14,233 bases of DNA. Source: an uncultured Lysobacter sp. (GTDB lineage Bacteria > Pseudomonadota > Gammaproteobacteria > Xanthomonadales > Xanthomonadaceae). The notes beneath the pieces were generated by a model. That model was not told the DNA's origin, searched no databases, and saw only the letters and a list, made by a program, of their open reading frames with translations. Below, one piece after another: positions 1 through 7,261 of this stretch (the stretch's first letter is position 1; every line of letters begins with the position of its first letter). A program made the translations under genes and the position numbers. The stretch spans positions 1-14,233 of the forward strand of contig CAMLID010000082.1 of assembly GCA_946480055.1 (NCBI GenBank). The letters are read 5' to 3'.

Positions 1-192
1 GAGGACGAGCAGGCCTTCGCCCGCCTCAACGCCGAGAACCTGATGTTCTGCGAGGACGCCGCGCGCCGCGTCGCCGCCGCGCTCTCGGCCGATTCGCGTA
101 TCGACCGCTTCGAAGCCCAGGTCGCGCATTTCGAAAGCCTGCACGCCCATGACGCGGTCGCGCGAGTGACCGGGCAGGGCGGCCGCGACTGA
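1..192 (+). CDS. C-terminal end of an unrecognised protein (partial)
   Basis: An open frame runs from the left edge to a TGA at 190-192 and gives the last 63 residues of a protein. The segment is soluble in character. It is rich in Ala, Arg, Asp and Glu, has helical-looking stretches ([20 protein letters not shown]), one cysteine, and a Gly/Arg-rich end. I see no membrane segment or catalytic motif and do not recognise the family. Third codon positions are strongly GC-biased as in the neighbouring genes, which supports real coding sequence. A perfect 9-bp GC hairpin begins 7 bases after the stop, as expected at a gene end. Confidence 0.6.
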   Translation, partial: EDEQAFARLNAENLMFCEDAARRVAAALSADSRIDRFEAQVAHFESLHAHDAVARVTGQGGRD

Positions 193-198
193 GTCCGC

Positions 199-222
199 GC
201 GCCGGCCGCCCGTGGCCGGCGC
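199..222 (+). terminator. GC hairpin just after the first gene's stop
   Basis: The arms GCGCCGGCC (199-207) and GGCCGGCGC (214-222) are perfectly complementary around a 6-base loop. No T tract follows, so it is not a canonical intrinsic terminator. It could stabilise the 3' end or assist termination. A second 8-bp inverted repeat (221-228 with 242-249) lies immediately downstream. Confidence 0.35.
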
Positions 223-393
223 AGCCCGCGGCCGGGCGCACCGGGCTGCCGATGGCGCGCCGGAACTGCAAACGCTTCCATCGTATTCGCGCGCTCCCGC
301 CGGCCGTTCCGGCCGACCGAGCGGCATTTGAAGTGTGCGCGTCATCACGCCCGGTGGGCTATGCTCAAGTAGTACAGGGTGCCGGGACGGGTA

Positions 394-2070
394 ATGGGGA
401 AACCCTCGCGTCGTAGGTGGCAGGCCGTAGCGGTCTGGTTGGGCATGCTAGTGGCGGCCGCCGCGCCGGCGCAGTCGCTGGAACTGTCGCGCCTGGATGC
501 CGACCCGCTGCCGGTGCAGGTGCTCGCCGGCGATTTCGACGAACGCTTCGCCGCCGTTTCCGATCTGTCCCTGCGCGAACGCAGCCGCGCCCCACGCTGG
601 TGGCGCCTGACCGCGAAACGCGACTATGCCGCCGGCGCGCAACCGCAGTTGGTGCTGCGCTCGCCGCATCTGAACCGGGTCGAAGTCTGGCTGCCGGGCT
701 CGCCGCTGCCGCTGCGGCGCGAACTGCTCGGCCACGACGCCGACCGCGACAACTCGACCCGCGCCCTGGTGGTGCCGCTGGACCACGGCCTGGCCGCCGG
801 CGAATCGGTCTACCTGCGCGTGCAATCGCTGACGCCGCTGCCGATGACCGCGGCGATCGAGCCGCTGGCGACGGTCCACCGCAAGGACATGGCCCACGTC
901 GCCTGGCGTACCGCGGTGCTGACCACGATGAGCGTGCTGGCGATCCTCGCGTTCGGCTTCTGGGCCGGGATCGGCGAGCGCAGCTACCTGATGCTGAGCC
1001 TGACCCTGCTGGCGCAGCTGCTGTACCTGGTCAGCTACGGCGGCGAGGCCCGGTCGATTCCCTGGCTGTCGATACTGGTCAGCGACGATCCGCGCGCCGG
1101 GCGCATGTTCGGCCTGATCGCGGTGCTCGCCAGCAACGCCTTCCTGGCCCATTACCTGAGCCTGCGCCAGACCCAGCCGCCGCTGATGCGGGTACTGACC
1201 GGCTGCAATGTCGCGATCGGCCTGCTGATGCTGGTGACCCTGGCCACGGTTGCGCCGCTGGTTGCGGTGGCGGCCAATCTGGTGCTGCTGACCGGGTTCG
1301 GGATCGTGCTGACGGCCGGCGCGATCGGCGCCTGGCGGCGCCAGCGCGAAGCCTATTTCCTGCTGCTGTCGTGGTCGCCGGTGTTCGTCCTGACCGCGCT
1401 GCGCTTCGCCGCCCTGCTGGGTTGGTGGGGCAATCCGGAATGGATGGACTATGCGTTCCCGGTCGGCTTCGCCCTGGGCGGCCTGGTGCTGATGATCGGC
1501 CTGTCCGACAAGCTCCAGCAGCTGCGCCGCGACCGCGACCAAGCCAGCCGCCAGGCCACTTACGACGCGCTGACCGGAGCGATGACGCGGCCGGCGATCG
1601 AGGCCCGGCTCAAGACCGCGGTCGAGTCCGCGCACAAGAGCCGGCGGCCGCTGTCGGTGGTGTTCTTCGACGTCGACCACTTCAAGCGCATCAACGACGA
1701 ACACGGCCACCGCGTCGGCGACCAGACCCTGCGCATCATCTCGCTGCGCACCCGCAACCGCTTGCGCACCTACGATCTGTTCGGCCGCTACGGCGGCGAC
1801 GAGATCCTGGTGGTGCTGCCCGATACCCAGTTGCGCGAAGCGCTCGGCGTGGCCGAAAACCTGCGCTCGTCGGTGAATTGCCGGCCCTTGTCGATCGACG
1901 GCAAGCTGCTCGCCGCCAGCCTCAGCGTGGGCGTGGCCGAACTGCTGCACGACGAGACCGCAGAGCATCTGCTCGAACGCGCCGACACTGCGCTGTACGC
2001 CAGCAAGTCGGCCGGCCGCGACTGCGTGACCGGCCACAACGCCACGCGCGTGCAGGAACTGGTGAGCTGA
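394..2070 (+). CDS. Membrane diguanylate cyclase, 7TM-DISM sensor with GGDEF domain
   Basis: Predicted to make cyclic di-GMP from two GTP in response to an envelope signal. From the ATG at 394 (558 aa) the order is: a signal-peptide-like start with basic RRR and a hydrophobic core at about 10-24; an extracytoplasmic domain to about 165, compatible with a 7TMR-DISM extracellular region; about seven membrane helices between 170 and 372; a signalling helix; and a GGDEF domain from DALTG (391-395) to about 550. The metal-site region reads FFDVDHFKRIND, with Asp at 426. The signature is GGDEI at 467-471, with Ile in place of the usual Phe. An RxxD inhibitory site (RTYD, 458-461) sits at the expected distance, so product inhibition is likely. 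No EAL domain is present. A GTG at 379 in frame is an alternative start, and neither start has a clear ribosome binding site. TATGCT at 360-365 could be a -10 element. The specific signal is unknown. Confidence 0.9.
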   Translation: MGKPSRRRWQAVAVWLGMLVAAAAPAQSLELSRLDADPLPVQVLAGDFDERFAAVSDLSLRERSRAPRWWRLTAKRDYAAGAQPQLVLRSPHLNRVEVWLPGSPLPLRRELLGHDADRDNSTRALVVPLDHGLAAGESVYLRVQSLTPLPMTAAIEPLATVHRKDMAHVAWRTAVLTTMSVLAILAFGFWAGIGERSYLMLSLTLLAQLLYLVSYGGEARSIPWLSILVSDDPRAGRMFGLIAVLASNAFLAHYLSLRQTQPPLMRVLTGCNVAIGLLMLVTLATVAPLVAVAANLVLLTGFGIVLTAGAIGAWRRQREAYFLLLSWSPVFVLTALRFAALLGWWGNPEWMDYAFPVGFALGGLVLMIGLSDKLQQLRRDRDQASRQATYDALTGAMTRPAIEARLKTAVESAHKSRRPLSVVFFDVDHFKRINDEHGHRVGDQTLRIISLRTRNRLRTYDLFGRYGGDEILVVLPDTQLREALGVAENLRSSVNCRPLSIDGKLLAASLSVGVAELLHDETAEHLLERADTALYASKSAGRDCVTGHNATRVQELVS

Positions 2071-2071
2071 G

Positions 2072-2090
2072 CCGGCGCCGGCGGCGCCGG
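2072..2090. terminator. Hairpin filling the gap between convergent genes
   Basis: The arms CCGGCGCC (2072-2079) and GGCGCCGG (2083-2090) pair around a 3-base loop and occupy nearly all of the 23-base gap between the diguanylate cyclase stop and the peptidase stop. It is symmetric, so it would form in both transcripts. No T tract is present on either strand, so its role as a terminator is inferred from position only. Confidence 0.4.
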
Positions 2091-2093
2091 GCC

Positions 2094-2999
2094 TTAGGGG
2101 CGAATGGGCGGCTGCGTCGCGGCGCGCGCGGCGTCGCCGCGTTCCAGCATCAGCAGCGGGTCGATCCGCACGTCGAACCAGTTCATGCCCCAGTGCAGGT
2201 GCGGCCCGGTCGCGCGACCGGTCGCGCCGACCGCGCCCAGGACCTGGCCCTGGGCGATGCGGTCGCCGACCTTCACGTCGATACGCGACAGGTGCAGGAA
2301 GTTCGAGCTGACGCCGTGGCCGTGGTCGAGCAGCAGGGTGCCGCCGGTGAGGTACAGATCCGGCGCGGCGAAGGTGACCACGCCCGCGGCCGGTGCCAGC
2401 ACCGGCGTGCCCGACGCGGCCGCGATGTCCATGCCCGAGTGCGCCGAACCGGGCTGGCCGTTGTACACGCGCTGGTTGCCGAAGCGGCCGCTGATGCGGC
2501 CCTGCACCGGCCAAGCGAAGGCCTGGGCGAAATCGGCACGTTCGTCGTCGCGATCGCGCGCGGCGGTGACCAGGGCCTGCTCGCGGCGGATGCGTTCGGC
2601 GATCTCCGGCGGTGGGTTCACGGTCTTGGGCGGCACGCCGTTGATCTGCTCGATCGGCCAGTCGCGCGGCGTCACCGCGATGCTCACGCGCTGGCTGCGG
2701 CCGTCAGCGCTCAGCACTTCGACCTCGACCGGGGCGCTCTGCTCGCGGCCGACGCCGAACGCCACCGAGCCGTAGGGCGTGACCCGCAGCGTGCGCGCGC
2801 CGTAGCGCACCGTGCTGCCGGCCGGCACCTTGCCGATCACCAGCGCGCCTTGCTGTACCGAAGCGGGGAACACCGCTCGCGAGTCGCCGGCGGGCGCTGC
2901 GGGCGCCTGGACCTGCGCGGGTTGTTGCGCTCCGGCGACCGGCAACGCGGCACAGGCCGCCAGCGCCAGCGTCGCCAGCGCGACCGCGGCCTGCCTCAT
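2094..2999 (-). CDS. Secreted M23 (LytM-like) zinc metallopeptidase
   Basis: A 301-residue envelope protein of the M23 peptidoglycan-endopeptidase family. It starts with a short hydrophobic export signal. LAAC at 13-16 could be a lipobox with the cysteine at 16, although cleavage after AGA is an alternative. A proline/alanine linker and a beta-rich region precede the LytM domain in the C-terminal half. The zinc and catalytic motifs are present: HSGMD (H187, D191), HGHG, and HLH (H267, H269), so an active cell-wall hydrolase is expected rather than a degenerate EnvC/NlpD-type activator. The start ATG overlaps the pyrC stop as ATGA (2999-2996), which indicates translational coupling. The substrate bond is unknown. 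Frame and motifs make the call secure. The choice of start rests on the export signal and the overlap. Confidence 0.92.
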   Translation of the reverse strand: MRQAAVALATLALAACAALPVAGAQQPAQVQAPAAPAGDSRAVFPASVQQGALVIGKVPAGSTVRYGARTLRVTPYGSVAFGVGREQSAPVEVEVLSADGRSQRVSIAVTPRDWPIEQINGVPPKTVNPPPEIAERIRREQALVTAARDRDDERADFAQAFAWPVQGRISGRFGNQRVYNGQPGSAHSGMDIAAASGTPVLAPAAGVVTFAAPDLYLTGGTLLLDHGHGVSSNFLHLSRIDVKVGDRIAQGQVLGAVGATGRATGPHLHWGMNWFDVRIDPLLMLERGDAARAATQPPIRP

Positions 3000-4327
3000 C
3001 GCGCGAATGCCAGTCGCTGCCCGTTGGGCGCTCCGACCAGGCGCGTTCCGTCCCAGGCCAGCACGCCGTTGACCCAGGTCGAGGCGATCCGCGAATGGAA
3101 CGTACGGCCTTCGAACGGCGACCAGCCGCACTTGGACAGCACGTCCTCGCGCCGCACCGTGAACGGCGTGTCGTCGATCAGGACCAGATCGGCGGCGTAG
3201 CCCTCGCGCAGGAAGCCGCGGTTCTCGACGTCGAACAGCTTGGCCGGCGCGTGCGCGAACTTGTCGACCACCTGGGCGGTGCTCAGGCGGCCTTCGTGAA
3301 CCAGTTCCAGCGCGGCGTTGAGCGCGTACTGCACCAGCGGCAGGCCGCTGGGCGCGGAGGTGTAGGGACGCGCTTTTTCCTCCAGCGTGTGCGGCGCGTG
3401 GTCGGTGGCGAGCACATCGATTACGTCCTCGGCGACCGCGCGGATCAGGGCTTCCCGATCGCTGGCGTCTTTGATCGCCGGGTTGCACTTGATCAGGTGG
3501 CCGAGCGCGGCGTAATCGGCGCGGTCGAAACGCAGGAAGTGGATGCAGGTCTCGGCGGTGATGCGCTTGCCTTCGATCGGGCCGGGTTCGAACAGGGCCA
3601 GCTCGTCGGCGGTGCTGATGTGCAGCACGTGCAGGCGGGTGTTGTGCCTGCGCGCCAGCGAGATCGCCAGTTCGGTGGATTTCTTGCAGGCCTGGCGCGA
3701 GCGGATGTCCGGATGGCACTCGGCCGGGATGTCGTCGCCGTACTTGGCCTTGTAGCGGGCCAGTTCGGCGTCGATCATCGGCGTGTCTTCGCAATGGGTG
3801 ATGATCGGCGTCGGCACGTCGCGGAAGATCGCGTCGAGGACGGCCGGATCGTCGACCAGCATGTTGCCGGTCGACGCGCCCATGAACACCTTCACGCCCG
3901 GCGCGGTGCGCGGGTCCAGGCGCTGGATCGCGGCCAGGTTGTCGTTGCTGGCGCCCAGGTAGAAGCCGTAGTTGCCCCAGGCGCGGCCGGCGGCGCGGCG
4001 GTACTTGTCCTCCAGCGCGTCGGCGTCCAGGGTCGGCGGGTTGGTGTTGGGCATGTCCATGAACGTGGTCAGCCCGCCGGCCACCGCCGCGGCCGACTCG
4101 GTGGCCATGTCGGCCTTGTACTCCAGGCCGGGCTCGCGGAAGTGGACCTGGTCGTCGATCATGCCCGGCAGCAGGCGGCGGCCGCCGGCATCGACCACGG
4201 TTTCGCCGTCGCGCGCGGACAGGCCGGCGCCGATCCGGGCGATGCGGCCGTTCTCGATGCGCAGGTCGCCGTCGTATTCGCGGCCTTCGTTGACCAGGCG
4301 GGCGTTGACGATCAGTGTCGATGACAT
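2996..4327 (-). CDS. pyrC: Dihydroorotase
   Basis: A 443-residue amidohydrolase that cyclises N-carbamoyl-L-aspartate to dihydroorotate in de novo pyrimidine synthesis. Visible motifs are the metal-site start [14 protein letters not shown], the lysine expected to be carboxylated (K146 in GVKVFMG), the ligand histidines H178 (ITHCED) and H236 (LHVLHIST), and the catalytic aspartate D309 in ATDHAPH. The usual HxH is QxH here (Q60, H62). From memory this is typical of a Bacteroidetes/xanthomonad dihydroorotase subgroup, so activity is still expected. The ATG at 4327 follows GGAAAG (4338-4333) by 5 bases. The gene overlaps the end of yidD by 16 bases, and its stop overlaps the M23 peptidase start. 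Other amidohydrolases such as hydantoinase or allantoinase are less likely given the MPNTNPPT and SPFEG motifs. Confidence 0.92.
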   Translation of the reverse strand: MSSTLIVNARLVNEGREYDGDLRIENGRIARIGAGLSARDGETVVDAGGRRLLPGMIDDQVHFREPGLEYKADMATESAAAVAGGLTTFMDMPNTNPPTLDADALEDKYRRAAGRAWGNYGFYLGASNDNLAAIQRLDPRTAPGVKVFMGASTGNMLVDDPAVLDAIFRDVPTPIITHCEDTPMIDAELARYKAKYGDDIPAECHPDIRSRQACKKSTELAISLARRHNTRLHVLHISTADELALFEPGPIEGKRITAETCIHFLRFDRADYAALGHLIKCNPAIKDASDREALIRAVAEDVIDVLATDHAPHTLEEKARPYTSAPSGLPLVQYALNAALELVHEGRLSTAQVVDKFAHAPAKLFDVENRGFLREGYAADLVLIDDTPFTVRREDVLSKCGWSPFEGRTFHSRIASTWVNGVLAWDGTRLVGAPNGQRLAFAR

Positions 4328-4560
4328 GAGTGCTTTCCGGGTTCCAGGGGCGGCACCGGATCGTGGCCGCCGGGGTGCAGGGGATGGCAGCGCAGGATCC
4401 GCCGCAGGGCGAGCCAACTGCCTTTGAAGGCGCCGAAACGGGCGATCGCCTGCATCGCGTATTCCGAGCAGGTCGGATAGAAGCGGCAGCGCGGTCCCAG
4501 CAATGGACTGATCCAGCGCTTGTAACCGCGAAGCAGGACGATGAGGAGGCGGTCGATCAC
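4312..4560 (-). CDS. yidD: Membrane protein insertion efficiency factor YidD
   Basis: An 82-residue protein of the YidD family, which associates with the inner membrane and assists YidC/Sec-dependent protein insertion. The family signature is clear: an amphipathic N-terminus with [10 protein letters not shown], then [11 protein letters not shown] (C25, C31), a third cysteine in [14 protein letters not shown], and a length typical of the family. The start is GTG at 4560. It is preceded by AAGGAA, which supports this start since no upstream in-frame ATG fits. In many gammaproteobacteria yidD lies next to rnpA and yidC. Here it heads a minus-strand operon with pyrC, overlapping it by 16 bases, which suggests co-transcription. 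Confidence 0.93.
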   Translation of the reverse strand: MIDRLLIVLLRGYKRWISPLLGPRCRFYPTCSEYAMQAIARFGAFKGSWLALRRILRCHPLHPGGHDPVPPLEPGKHSCHRH

Positions 4561-4617
4561 GTTTCCTTAATGCGGGCGACCGTCGTCGGATTGCGGTTGC
4601 CGCAGTAGTCGGGGCAG

Positions 4618-4645
4618 GGTATAACAGCGCGCTTTCCTCTCACAA
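4618..4645 (-). promoter_or_regulatory. Candidate promoter for yidD-pyrC-M23 operon
   Basis: On the minus strand TTGTGA (4645-4640) is followed after 16 bases by TATACC (4623-4618). A TG one base upstream of the latter gives an extended -10 (TGTTATACC). Each hexamer matches 4 of 6 sigma-70 consensus bases. The predicted start near 4611 would leave a leader of about 50 bases before the yidD GTG. This is pattern evidence only. Confidence 0.4.
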
Positions 4646-4763
4646 GGCAAGCGCGCGGCAAGGCCGGGCGAACCGCAGTGACGGATTGCCTGACGAGGCG
4701 GAAAATGCCGGATATGGTGGATTTCGCTTGCGGCGGTCGCGCATTTGTGTATTTGATCGCCGA

Positions 4764-4818
4764 GCGGACCCCGCGGTCCGCGAAGCTTCCGGAACGGTCC
4801 GGGAGTTCCCTCAGGGAA
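4764..4818 (+). promoter_or_regulatory. Structured 5' leader ahead of the DksA-like gene
   Basis: Three hairpin-forming elements sit just upstream of the GTG at 4837. GCGGACC (4764-4770) pairs with GGTCCGC (4775-4781). TTCCGGAA (4787-4794) is self-complementary. TTCCC (4806-4810) pairs with GGGAA (4814-4818). CGGACC (4765-4770) can alternatively pair with the second GGTCCG at 4796-4801. A ribosome binding site AAGGA follows at 4822-4826. A weak promoter (TTGCGG at 4728-4733 and a poor -10 near 4750-4757) may lie upstream. Whether the leader regulates anything is unknown. Confidence 0.35.
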
Positions 4819-4836
4819 TAGAAGGACAAGCCGCTC

Positions 4837-5484
4837 GTGGCAGTGAAAAAACCTGCGAAGAAGGCCGCCAAAGCGGCCAAGAAGACCGCCAAGCCGGCCG
4901 TGAAGAAGGCCGCTTCGTCCAAGACTGCGGCCAGCAAAGCCGCGACCAAGAAGCCCGCGGCGAAGAAGCCCGCGGCCAAGGTCGCCGTCAAGAAGCCCGT
5001 CGCCAAGCCGTCCGCGGCCAAGAAGCCCGCAGCCAAGAAGGCCGCGCCGGTCAAAAAGCCGGCGCCGAAGCCCGCTGCCAAGAAATCGCCGGCCGTCGCC
5101 AAAAAGGCGGCGCCCGTGAAGAAGCCCGCGGCCAAGCCCGCCGCACCGGCGAAGAAGGCCGTCGCAGCCAGCAAGACCCCGGCCAAGAAACCCGTGGTGG
5201 CTCAGGCACCCGCGGCAAGGAAGCCAGAGCCCAAGCCCACCGTCGTCAAGAAACCCGCCGCGCGCCCGCCGACCAAGACCGCACCGGTGGCGGCGCCCGC
5301 GAGCAAGAACGAACCCGCAAAGAGCACAGTGACCCAACCAGTCCCCAGCAAATCCCCCGCCGCTGCAACCCCGACCGCCGCCAAGCCTGCCGCCCGTCCT
5401 TTGGGCAAGGTCGCCGTCGCCGTCGCAGCCAAGCCGCAGGCGCCCGCGCCCAAGGCCAAAGTCAAGGTCGTCCCGTACAAGAAC
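4837..5484 (+). repeat. Repetitive DNA encoding the Lys/Ala/Pro tail
   Basis: This part of the gene is built from recurring AAG, GCC and CCC codons. The 14-base unit AAGAAGCCCGCGGC occurs exactly at 4948-4961, 4963-4976 and 5119-5132, with many near copies. Such imperfect repeats favour length change by slippage or recombination, so tail length probably varies between strains. Confidence 0.7.
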
Positions 5485-5910
5485 GACGAGACCACCGGTC
5501 GTCCGATCGTGCCTCAGGGCTACCGCCCGGCCGTGGACGAGGAATACATGAGCCCGCTGCAGTTGGAGTACTTCCGCCAGCGTCTGTTGAACTGGCGCGG
5601 CGATCTGGTCGAGGAATCCAAGCAGACCATCGAGAACCTCAAGGACGAAGTCCGCGACGTCGGCGACGAAGCCGAGCGCGCGACCCGCGAAACCGAGAAC
5701 TCGCTGGAACTGCGCACCCGCGACCGATACCGCAAGCTGATCAGCAAGATCGACAGCACGCTCAAGCGCGTCGATTCGGGCGACTACGGTTTCTGCGTCG
5801 ATACCGGCGAAGAGATCGGCCTGGAGCGTCTGGAAGCCCGTCTCACCGCCGAGCGCACGATCGACGCGCAGGAGCGTTGGGAGCATCTGCAGAAGCAGAT
5901 GGGCGACTAG
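4837..5910 (+). CDS. dksA: DksA-family protein with long histone-H1-like N-terminal tail
   Basis: A 357-residue protein, more than twice the length of E. coli DksA (about 150). Residues 1-216 form a Lys/Ala/Pro tail with repeated KKPAA units and only two acidic residues, resembling bacterial H1-like proteins or AlgP. From about 235 (EEYMSP) to the end it aligns with DksA, which binds the RNA polymerase secondary channel and works with ppGpp. The coiled-coil tip reads DEAERA at 277-282, so the first acidic residue and the alanine are kept while the second Asp is Glu. NSLELRTRDRYRKL is well conserved. Of the four zinc cysteines only C320 remains; the others are T323, T341 and A344. The GTG at 4837 has AAGGA 10 bases upstream; a second in-frame GTG lies at 4843. 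An intrinsic terminator follows. DksA membership is firm. Whether this is the housekeeping DksA or a paralogue cannot be seen here. Confidence 0.88.
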   Translation: MAVKKPAKKAAKAAKKTAKPAVKKAASSKTAASKAATKKPAAKKPAAKVAVKKPVAKPSAAKKPAAKKAAPVKKPAPKPAAKKSPAVAKKAAPVKKPAAKPAAPAKKAVAASKTPAKKPVVAQAPAARKPEPKPTVVKKPAARPPTKTAPVAAPASKNEPAKSTVTQPVPSKSPAAATPTAAKPAARPLGKVAVAVAAKPQAPAPKAKVKVVPYKNDETTGRPIVPQGYRPAVDEEYMSPLQLEYFRQRLLNWRGDLVEESKQTIENLKDEVRDVGDEAERATRETENSLELRTRDRYRKLISKIDSTLKRVDSGDYGFCVDTGEEIGLERLEARLTAERTIDAQERWEHLQKQMGD

Positions 5911-5960
5911 TCCAGCTGGTTTGAGCAGCTCTTCGCGCAGTTCATCGCGCAATTCAAGGA

Positions 5961-5987
5961 AAGGCCCCGCGCGAGCGGGGCTTTTTC
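5961..5987 (+). terminator. Intrinsic terminator after the DksA-like gene
   Basis: A 7-bp GC stem (GCCCCGC 5964-5970 with GCGGGGC 5975-5981) carries a GCGA tetraloop of the GNRA type and is followed by TTTTT (5982-5986). Flanking A and T bases extend the stem. It lies 50 bases after the stop and just beyond the end of the convergent MFS gene. On the minus strand the T tract is interrupted, so it mainly serves the plus strand. Confidence 0.9.
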
Positions 5988-6007
5988 GTTGCGGGCGCTC
6001 TTGGCCG

Positions 6008-7261
6008 CTACTGCAAGTCGCGCAGGTTCAAGCGACGCAGTTTCGGCGCAAGTCTGGCCGTGGCCGCGACCACCGCCAGGGTCATGCAGCCGCCGAACAC
6101 CACCGACGGCACCAGCCCCAGCAGCCGCGCCGCCACGCCCGATTCGAACGCGCCCAGCTCGTTCGACGAGCCGATGAAGATGCCGTTGATCGACGACACC
6201 CGCCCGCGCATCTCGTCGGGCGTCGACAGCTGCAGGATGGTCGAGCGCAGCACCACCGACACCCCGTCGCACATGCCCGACAGCAGCAGCATCGCCGCCG
6301 ACAGCCAGAACAGGCGCGACAGCGCGAAGCCGATGATGCACAGCCCGAAGCCGGCGACCGCGTACAGCAGCAGGCGCCCCGCGTTCTTCTGCGGCGGATG
6401 CCTGGCCAGCCACAGCCCGACCAGCACCGCGCCGGCGGCCGGCGCCGCGCGCAGCACGCCCAGCGCCTCCGGGCCGTAATGCAGCACGTCGTGGATGAAG
6501 GCCGGCAGCAGCGCGACCGCGCCGCCGAACAGCACCGAGAACATGTCCAGCGCCTGCGCGCCGAGCACGACCTGGTTGTTGAACACGAAGCGCAGGCCTT
6601 CGGCGATGCTCTTGAACACCGGCGCCCGTTCGGCCGCCGGCGCCGGCTCGGTCACCTGCAGCGACACGATCGCGATCGCCGCGGCCAGGGCGAAACCGGC
6701 TGCGACCAGGTAGGCCGAGGTCATGCCGCCCCAGGCGATCAGCCCGCCGCCCAGGGCCGGGCCGACCACCAGCCCGGTCTGCATCACCACGCTGCCGACG
6801 CCGGCGCCGCGCGCGAACTGCTCGCGCTTGAGCACGCGCGCGAACAGCGACATGTAGACCGGCGACAGGAACGCGCGCACCACGCCGTTGATCGCGATCG
6901 CCGCGTAGATGGTCAGGGTGCCGATGCCGAACGCGCCCGCGGGCAGGCGGCCGCTGGCCACGCCGGCCAGCATCAGCGTGGTCAGCAGCAGGCCCAGGCA
7001 GGCGAACATGCCCAGCTTGCGCCGCGGCAGATGATCGACCGCGTAGCCGGCGAACAGGGCGAAGCAGAAATAGGGCACGACCTCGGTCAGGCCGATCAGG
7101 CCCAGCGCCAGGGTGTCGTTGGTGAGCTTGTAGATGTGCCAGCCGACCGTGACCGCGACGATCTGGTAGGACAGCATCGCCAGCAGGCGATACACCAGCA
7201 GGCCGACGAAACCGCGGTTATGCAGCAGCGACGGCTCGGGCGCGGTCGCCGCTTCGCTCAC
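6008..7261 (-). CDS. MFS transporter (EntS/MFS_3-like)
   Basis: A 417-residue polytopic inner-membrane protein with about 12 hydrophobic helices. The loop between helices 2 and 3 holds the major facilitator motif A in degenerate form (GYAVDHLPRRKL, about 72-83). Later features such as RGAGVGSVVMQ, VGPALGG and MRGRVSSING fit the MFS_3/EntS-like branch, whose known members export siderophores or drugs. The start is GTG at 7261-7259, overlapping the sufE stop as GTGA, so it is likely translated by coupling from sufE. I found no strong ribosome binding site. Export of a small molecule by proton antiport is inferred from the family, and the substrate cannot be read from sequence. The gene ends at TAG (6008-6010), close to the DksA terminator. 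Confidence 0.85.
   Translation of the reverse strand: MSEAATAPEPSLLHNRGFVGLLVYRLLAMLSYQIVAVTVGWHIYKLTNDTLALGLIGLTEVVPYFCFALFAGYAVDHLPRRKLGMFACLGLLLTTLMLAGVASGRLPAGAFGIGTLTIYAAIAINGVVRAFLSPVYMSLFARVLKREQFARGAGVGSVVMQTGLVVGPALGGGLIAWGGMTSAYLVAAGFALAAAIAIVSLQVTEPAPAAERAPVFKSIAEGLRFVFNNQVVLGAQALDMFSVLFGGAVALLPAFIHDVLHYGPEALGVLRAAPAAGAVLVGLWLARHPPQKNAGRLLLYAVAGFGLCIIGFALSRLFWLSAAMLLLSGMCDGVSVVLRSTILQLSTPDEMRGRVSSINGIFIGSSNELGAFESGVAARLLGLVPSVVFGGCMTLAVVAATARLAPKLRRLNLRDLQ

Noticed and set aside
417..3200. A very long open frame on the plus strand (and a long antisense one at 448-2514) across the cyclase and peptidase genes
   Set aside because: Products are low-complexity Arg/Ala/Pro/Gly sequence, run across a convergent gene pair, and match the usual extra open frames of GC-rich coding DNA. 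The cyclase and peptidase frames carry real motifs.
3000..3794. Upstream extension of the M23 peptidase frame into pyrC
   Set aside because: The extension is Arg/Pro-rich shadow sequence. The ATG at 2999 gives an export signal and a standard ATGA overlap.
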